A stretch of DNA of 9,248 nt from an uncultured Bacillota bacterium. Its GTDB lineage: Bacteria; Bacillota; Clostridia; Peptostreptococcales; Anaerovoracaceae. Below are positions 5,539-9,248 of the stretch, piece after piece. The stretch lies in assembly GCA_946408315.1 (NCBI GenBank), contig CAMJRV010000070.1:1-9248 (forward strand), read 5' to 3'. A program made the translations under genes and the position numbers. Position 1 is the first letter of the stretch; the number at the start of each line of letters is the position of its first letter. The notes beneath the pieces were generated by a model. It did not search any database. It saw only the letters and a list, made by a program, of their open reading frames with translations, and was not told the DNA's origin.

Positions 5539-6207
5539 ATGAAAGAAAAGGGACCTTTTATCACAAATGTAGAAAATTTTAATGATCAGATAAAAGCAGA
5601 GGAAATCTTAAACGCCGTTTCTCATGGGATCGGAGCATTGCTGGCGATCGCCGGAACCGCCGTGATGATCGTTCATTCTGTCCGCACAGGGAAAGCGATC
5701 GATGTCGTAAGCGCCTCGATTTATTGCTTTGGCCTGATTTTCCTGTATCTGATGTCCACGCTTTATCATTCTATGCAGCATCGCGGAGCGAAAAAAATCT
5801 TCCAAAAATTTGACCACTGTTCGATCTTCTTTTTAATCGTGGGCAGCTATGCACCGATCTGTCTGTCCTTGCTTGGAGGAAAATTGGGGTGGACTATTTT
5901 TGGTGTCAATCTATTCTTTGCAGTTCTTGGAATTGCAGCCAATGCGGTCAGCGTAGCCAGGTGGAGCAGCCTTTCCCTGGTCCTTTATCTGTTGATGGGC
6001 TGGTCGATTATGGCGGGAATCAAACCGCTGCTTCAGCTGGTATCCTTCCATGGCTTCCTGCTTTTACTGTTTGGCGGGCTGTTTTACTCGATCGGCGTGA
6101 TCTTCTATACGATCCGGAAACCCCGCTTTATGCATGGCGTCTGGCATCTGTTCGTATTATGCGGAAGCATCTGTCATTACTTCTTTATTTTGTTCTACAT
6201 ATTATAA
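5539..6207 (+). CDS. Hemolysin III / PAQR-family membrane protein
   Basis: This 222-residue membrane protein with about seven hydrophobic helices belongs to the YqfA/HlyIII branch of the PAQR (CREST) superfamily of metal-dependent membrane proteins. Expected motifs are in place: EEILNAVSHGIGA (21-33), STLYHS (73-78), FDHCSIFFLIVGSYAPICL (91-109) and the C-terminal RFMHGVWHLFVLCGSICHYF (196-215). His77, Asp92, His199 and His203 are the likely metal-site residues. Length is normal for the family. The physiological role is poorly defined despite the name; some members affect membrane fluidity or permeability. The start is ATG 5539, with AGGGG (5522-5526) and GAGGG (5534-5538) nearby but neither ideally spaced, so coupling to infC 23 bases upstream is plausible. 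Confidence 0.92.
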   Translation: MKEKGPFITNVENFNDQIKAEEILNAVSHGIGALLAIAGTAVMIVHSVRTGKAIDVVSASIYCFGLIFLYLMSTLYHSMQHRGAKKIFQKFDHCSIFFLIVGSYAPICLSLLGGKLGWTIFGVNLFFAVLGIAANAVSVARWSSLSLVLYLLMGWSIMAGIKPLLQLVSFHGFLLLLFGGLFYSIGVIFYTIRKPRFMHGVWHLFVLCGSICHYFFILFYIL

Positions 6208-6242
6208 TGCAGATTGCTGTCTTGCCAACCTTGATCGTGAAG

Positions 6243-6290
6243 GCGCCCCCGCAGATTTTCGGCCGCGGGGGCGCTGATTTTATTTTTTGT
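6243..6290 (+). terminator. Strong Rho-independent terminator of the infC-hlyIII operon
   Basis: GCGCCCCCGC (6243-6252) and GCGGGGGCGC (6265-6274) form a perfect 10-bp GC stem with a 12-nt loop, followed by TGATTTTATTTTTTG. It lies 35 bases after the hemolysin III stop. It has no U run on the minus strand, so it is not a good terminator for the convergent peptidase gene. Confidence 0.92.
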
Positions 6291-6320
6291 TCTTTCTTTT
6301 CTCTGATCCGTACGAAGCTC

Positions 6321-7448
6321 CTACCGTACCTTGCCGTGTTTTCGGAGAATTTCAAGTACTTGATCCTGAGGCAGTTCATACAGCTTATTAAAGTCTCTTC
6401 CTTCCATTGTCTCCGCGGCAAAGAGCACGTTTAAGATCGCTTCTTCCGTCGCTTCCGCCACCGCTTTGTAAATCGGGTCCATCATGTCGTCGCCCAGCAG
6501 TTGGATTTCAGATAATTCCGTCGTATAGGCGTCTTCGTTGGCGGTGGAGAAGGCAAGGAAGATGTCTCCTGATCCGTTCTCAAAACCTGCGCCCAATTTG
6601 CCGATCCCGATGGGAATTCTCCTGCACATTTTGGCGAGCTGCCAGGGGAGTACGGGAGCATCTGTGGCAACCACCACGATGATGGAGCCGGTGCCCGGCT
6701 TCGGAGCAAACGTGTTGATGATCGGGTCCGCTCCGGTAATCTTGTCGCCCATGGAAATGCCGAGAATCTCGAAATGAGGCCGGAATCCATGGTTGGCCTG
6801 TACGAGCACGCCGACGGTATAGCCTCCCTCTTCCTCGGTCAGGACACGGGACGAGGTGCCTGTGCCGCCCTTAAACTGGTGACACTGCATACCCGTACCG
6901 CCGCCTACATTTCCTTCCTGCAGCGGGCCGGATTTTGCCGAATTGAGCGCTTCCAGCGCATGTTCGGCTCCGACGTGAAATCCGTTGGTATCGTTGAGCA
7001 GTCCGTCCCAGGTTTCTCCCACGGTGGGATAGAAATAGCCGCAGCCTTCGATGGGACGGCCCTCTACGATCATCGGATAATAGTAGCCGTTTTCGATCAT
7101 CCATTTTGAGGTCGTGTCGCGGACGATGCCGACACTGTTTGTATTGGTAATCATAAAGGGCCCGTGCATGAACCCGGAATCATCGATCCATTGGGTCCCG
7201 GTCAATTCGCCGTTTCCATTTAGATTGTGACGTCCCGCAAATACTGCGCTTCTCTTTGCGCCCCGGGGCAATATGGCCGTAACTCCCGTCCGGGCGAAGG
7301 GGGAGCCCATCCCCGTATAATCCTTCGGTTCTCCTTTGATGATCGTGGAATAACCGACCTCAACTCCCTTTACATCCGTAATCGCGTTATATTCTCCCGT
7401 CGTGCCCGGAAGAATGATTCCGGCCTCTCTGGCTCTCTGTTTTTTCAT
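6321..7448 (-). CDS. P1-family aminopeptidase / D-esterase (DmpA-type, MEROPS S58)
   Basis: This 375-residue cytoplasmic N-terminal-nucleophile hydrolase is of the DmpA/BapA type. Family enzymes remove N-terminal L- or D-residues from small peptides and amides, and some cleave beta-peptides such as beta-alanyl dipeptides. Visible marks are the N-terminal ITDVKGVEVGYSTI, GVTAILPRG, the GNVGGGTGMQCHQFKGGTGTSSR region (179-201), TVGVLVQANHG (211-221) and the processing site. Self-cleavage would fall between Gly254 and Ser255 in PGTGSIIVVVATDAPVLP, freeing Ser255 as nucleophile. There is no signal peptide, and length matches the family. The ATG at 7448 follows AGGAGG spaced 6 bases. It lies 40 bases downstream of the symporter gene and probably shares its sigma-54 promoter. 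The true substrate is not shown by sequence. No clear intrinsic terminator follows. Confidence 0.93.
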   Translation of the reverse strand: MKKQRAREAGIILPGTTGEYNAITDVKGVEVGYSTIIKGEPKDYTGMGSPFARTGVTAILPRGAKRSAVFAGRHNLNGNGELTGTQWIDDSGFMHGPFMITNTNSVGIVRDTTSKWMIENGYYYPMIVEGRPIEGCGYFYPTVGETWDGLLNDTNGFHVGAEHALEALNSAKSGPLQEGNVGGGTGMQCHQFKGGTGTSSRVLTEEEGGYTVGVLVQANHGFRPHFEILGISMGDKITGADPIINTFAPKPGTGSIIVVVATDAPVLPWQLAKMCRRIPIGIGKLGAGFENGSGDIFLAFSTANEDAYTTELSEIQLLGDDMMDPIYKAVAEATEEAILNVLFAAETMEGRDFNKLYELPQDQVLEILRKHGKVR

Positions 7449-7488
7449 GACTGTCCTCCTAATTCAATGCTTACAGCTTAATTTGATC

Positions 7489-8907
7489 TTACAGCAATTT
7501 TTCAAATCCGTCTGTGGTATATTCTTTTCCGGCTCTTCTGGCTTCCAGCGCGTTGGACAATGCCTTAAAGCGTTCTCCCGTCAAAGGATAGAACAATGCG
7601 GCTACTGCGGCCAGCGCGCCGAAGGCTCCGGGAACCAGCGTGCAATTATAGAGGATCGCGGTATGAGCGCTTTCCGCCTGTACCGCCAGCGTACCGTCAT
7701 ATGCGCCCCAGGCCAGGACCATTCCGCTGAGCCATGTGCCGACTGCGGCGCCCAGCTTCTGGCAGAATGCCATCAGCGCGGTAACGATTCCTTCTCTTCT
7801 CTGGCCGTTGATAAATTCATCCACCTCGCTGATGTCGTACATCATGGAGTAGTAAAGCGTCCAGAAGGAGGAATTTCCAAACTGGAACAGCAGAGCCCAG
7901 ACGATGATGGTGCCAAAGCCTGCGATGCCCACAAATCCAAAGAGCATCATGCAGATGCCGCCGATCCCCATGGTGATGATGTAAGCCCGCTTCTTGCCCA
8001 GTTTTTTCGCGAGGATGCTGATGACGGGAAGCCAGCCGATTCCGATCAGCGTGTTGATGACAAAGAACGTAGACTGTGTACCGGCGTCGAACTTCAGGTT
8101 GTTCGACATCAGGAATACGGGGCCGCTGCTTGCCATGGCCGTCGCAAGGGACCAGCAGAAGATGGAAATGGCCAGCGGACGGCTGGGCTTCAGTCCGAAA
8201 ATTTCAAAGACCGTTTTGAAGAGATTTTTTCTTTCCTCTTTTGAAACGCGACTTTGATCGACGGGCAGCTCCGCTCCCTTTGTCATCTTCCAGCACACGG
8301 TGATCGCGATGAGAAGCACGACGGCAAAGATCATGGAAACGTTGCGCCAGCCTCCTGACGCGTCCGATCCGGCCTGGATGGACTTTTCGACGATCATCGG
8401 AGGCGCGGCGGAAGCCAGCATGACGGACAGCTGGATCGCGACGCTTGCCCAGACCCGGAGAGACGTTCTCTCGTCAAAGTCCTGAGTCATCTCTGCGCCC
8501 AATGCGAAATAAGGAATGACATAGACCTTGTACGTCGACCAGAACAAGATAGCGATGGCGACGAAGTAAGCCGACTTGACGCCCGTCTCCATGTCTACAT
8601 TGTTAAAGAGCAGGAACATGCAGATCGCGTAAGGGATGGCGGCCGAAATCATCATGGGCCGCCTTCTGCCATGCTTGCTTTTCAGGTTGTCGGAGATGTA
8701 GCCTACGATGGGATCGGTGATCGCGTCCCATCCGATGGCGATCAGCGAAACCGTGCCGGCAACGGCCGGCGGGATTCCGGCAATGTCTGTCAGGAAGAAA
8801 AGGAAAAAGAAATAAAAGATGTTGAATCCGACGGAATCTCCCAACGCACCGATGGAATATCCAAGCTTCTTCCCGGATGACAAAGGTTTGGCAATAAAAT
8901 CACTCAT
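7489..8907 (-). CDS. GPH-family cation symporter (MelB-like, MFS superfamily)
   Basis: This 472-residue inner-membrane transporter has about twelve hydrophobic segments. Signature elements are GYSIGALGDSVGFNIFYFFF near the N-terminus, GWDAITDPIVGYISDN (59-74, the cation-site region of MelB-like proteins), GRRRP (80-84), ALGAEMTQDFDERTSLR (135-151) and the conserved WTLYYSMMYDISEVDE region in the second half. GPH members usually carry glycosides, pentosides or hexuronides with Na+ or H+. Pairing with an aminopeptidase suggests this one may import a peptide- or amide-like compound or a conjugate. The start at 8907 is preferred because GGGAGGT (plus 8913-8919) is well spaced before it; an in-frame ATG at 8925 lies upstream of that site. 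The gene is the first of a two-gene operon behind a sigma-54 promoter. Confidence 0.93.
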   Translation of the reverse strand: MSDFIAKPLSSGKKLGYSIGALGDSVGFNIFYFFFLFFLTDIAGIPPAVAGTVSLIAIGWDAITDPIVGYISDNLKSKHGRRRPMMISAAIPYAICMFLLFNNVDMETGVKSAYFVAIAILFWSTYKVYVIPYFALGAEMTQDFDERTSLRVWASVAIQLSVMLASAAPPMIVEKSIQAGSDASGGWRNVSMIFAVVLLIAITVCWKMTKGAELPVDQSRVSKEERKNLFKTVFEIFGLKPSRPLAISIFCWSLATAMASSGPVFLMSNNLKFDAGTQSTFFVINTLIGIGWLPVISILAKKLGKKRAYIITMGIGGICMMLFGFVGIAGFGTIIVWALLFQFGNSSFWTLYYSMMYDISEVDEFINGQRREGIVTALMAFCQKLGAAVGTWLSGMVLAWGAYDGTLAVQAESAHTAILYNCTLVPGAFGALAAVAALFYPLTGERFKALSNALEARRAGKEYTTDGFEKLL

Positions 8908-8957
8908 TTTGAACCTCCCTATCATTTTGATGAAATAAACCTTCTGGGAATTTCTAT

Positions 8958-8974
8958 AGCAACGAGCGTGCCAA
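8958..8974 (-). promoter_or_regulatory. Sigma-54 (-24/-12) promoter of the symporter-peptidase operon
   Basis: The minus strand reads TTGGCACGCTCGTTGCT, which matches the sigma-54 consensus (TTGGCACG-N4-TTGCW), with exactly ten bases between the invariant GG (8972-8971) and GC (8960-8959). The expected start near 8947 leaves a 40-nt leader to the symporter ATG. The gene immediately upstream encodes a sigma-54-type activator C-terminus, which supports the call. Confidence 0.92.
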
Positions 8975-9020
8975 AAAAAGATGACGTAGAATTTTTATTG
9001 GAATTACAGCGCTTTCGGAC

Positions 9021-9038
9021 TGCGCGGTCTTTGGCGCA
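9021..9038. promoter_or_regulatory. Dyad, candidate activator-binding site (UAS)
   Basis: TGCGC-N8-GCGCA is a perfect 5-bp inverted repeat with an 18-bp span, centred about 80 bp upstream of the predicted sigma-54 start. That is the usual distance range for an enhancer-binding protein site. The regulator's binding motif is unknown, so this is inference. Confidence 0.4.
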
Positions 9039-9081
9039 AATGGAAACGGCACTCTGATGTAAACTTTTGTTGACCCATGTT

Positions 9082-9101
9082 TTCCCCTCTGCAGGAGGGA
9101 A
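9082..9101. promoter_or_regulatory. Second dyad, candidate activator site
   Basis: TTCCC-N2-CTGCAG-N2-GGGAA is a 20-bp imperfect palindrome with 16 of 20 bases symmetrical, about 145 bp upstream of the predicted start and just after the activator stop codon. It has no U run and so is a poor terminator. It could be a second, distal activator site, though its sequence differs from the dyad at 9021-9038. Confidence 0.35.
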
Positions 9102-9108
9102 TTTTGAC

Positions 9109-9248
9109 CTATATTCCATATTTCTTTAGTTTGCGATGGAGCATTTGCCTGGAAATTCCCAATTGATCTGCCGCTTTTGCCATCGTCATCCCTTCTTTCG
9201 ATAGAATTTTTACGATGGCCTCTTTCTCCAGACGGTTTTTCATATTCT
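9109..9248 (-). CDS. Sigma-54-dependent transcriptional activator, C-terminal Fis-type HTH only (5' truncated)
   Basis: The last 46 residues before TAG (9111-9109) read NMKNRLEKEAIVKILSKEGM followed by TMAKAADQLGISRQMLHRKL and KKYGI. This is the standard Fis-family helix-turn-helix (HTH_8) that ends NtrC/RocR-type enhancer-binding proteins, with the typical GISRQ..H.KLKKYGI ending. The AAA+ domain (GAFTGA loop) and the sensor domain lie beyond the window, so the signal it senses is unknown. It is codirectional with the symporter operon and about 200 bases upstream of it, with a sigma-54 promoter and two dyads in between, so it is almost certainly that operon's activator. Confidence 0.88.
   Translation of the reverse strand, partial: NMKNRLEKEAIVKILSKEGMTMAKAADQLGISRQMLHRKLKKYGI

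Noticed and set aside
7402..8244. 280-codon open frame on the plus strand opposite the symporter gene
   Set aside because: It is antisense to well-supported GPH and P1 peptidase genes, and its composition (Arg/Gln/Asp/Gly-rich, no motifs) is typical of a shadow frame.
9070..9112. Direct repeat TTGACC(C/T)AT at 9070-9078 and 9104-9112
   Set aside because: It is short, and the second copy overlaps the activator stop codon; chance is the simplest explanation.
8922..9119. 65-codon minus-strand frame between activator and symporter
   Set aside because: It overlaps the activator's end in another frame, spans the sigma-54 promoter and dyads, and lacks a ribosome binding site.
1..9248. CRISPR arrays, tRNA or rRNA genes, insertion sequences
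   Set aside because: No regularly spaced repeats, no cloverleaf or rRNA-like stretches, and no transposase or terminal repeats were seen on either strand.

Overview
The window reads as a low-to-middle GC Firmicute, most likely an anaerobic clostridial (Eubacteriales) bacterium. Four things point there: strong AGGAGG-type ribosome binding sites, clostridial-type IolE, IolB and GPH proteins, an infC gene that appears to start with ATT, and a sigma-54 activator/promoter pair in front of a catabolic operon. The assignment is inference from protein character; no rRNA or other phylogenetic marker is present.

Region 1 (1-4117, + strand) is part of an inositol-type sugar catabolic cluster. It holds the 3' end of a transaldolase-family gene, a strong hairpin with an extended -10 element after it, a broken iolB (5-deoxy-glucuronate isomerase), an aldo/keto reductase, a TauE/SafE-type membrane exporter and an intact iolE (inosose dehydratase). 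The usual partners iolC, iolD, iolG and iolJ are not in the window. The iolB reading frame is disrupted, and about 25-30 codons of its N-terminal cupin domain are missing, so the C-terminal catalytic half lies in another frame.

Region 2 (4118-4993) is AT-rich. A small minus-strand unit runs from a good extended -10 promoter at about 4776-4748, through a promoter-proximal intrinsic terminator at 4651-4683, into a 79-aa gene of unknown function. A possible 23-aa micro-ORF and a second terminator at 4243-4268 follow. On the plus strand a near-consensus promoter (4796-4824) starts a leader of about 160 nt, with a terminator-like hairpin, that leads into infC.

Region 3 (4994-6290, + strand) is infC followed by a hemolysin III/PAQR-family membrane protein gene and a very strong terminator. 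The infC gene lacks the usual rpmI-rplT downstream partners and its protein is divergent in the C-terminal domain.

Region 4 (6321-9248, - strand) is a sigma-54 module. It contains the C-terminal Fis-type helix-turn-helix of a sigma-54-dependent activator, an intergenic region with two dyads and a perfectly spaced -24/-12 promoter, a GPH-family cation symporter and a P1-family (DmpA/S58) aminopeptidase. The simplest reading is that the activator senses a small amide or peptide-like compound and switches on its import by the symporter and its cleavage by the peptidase.
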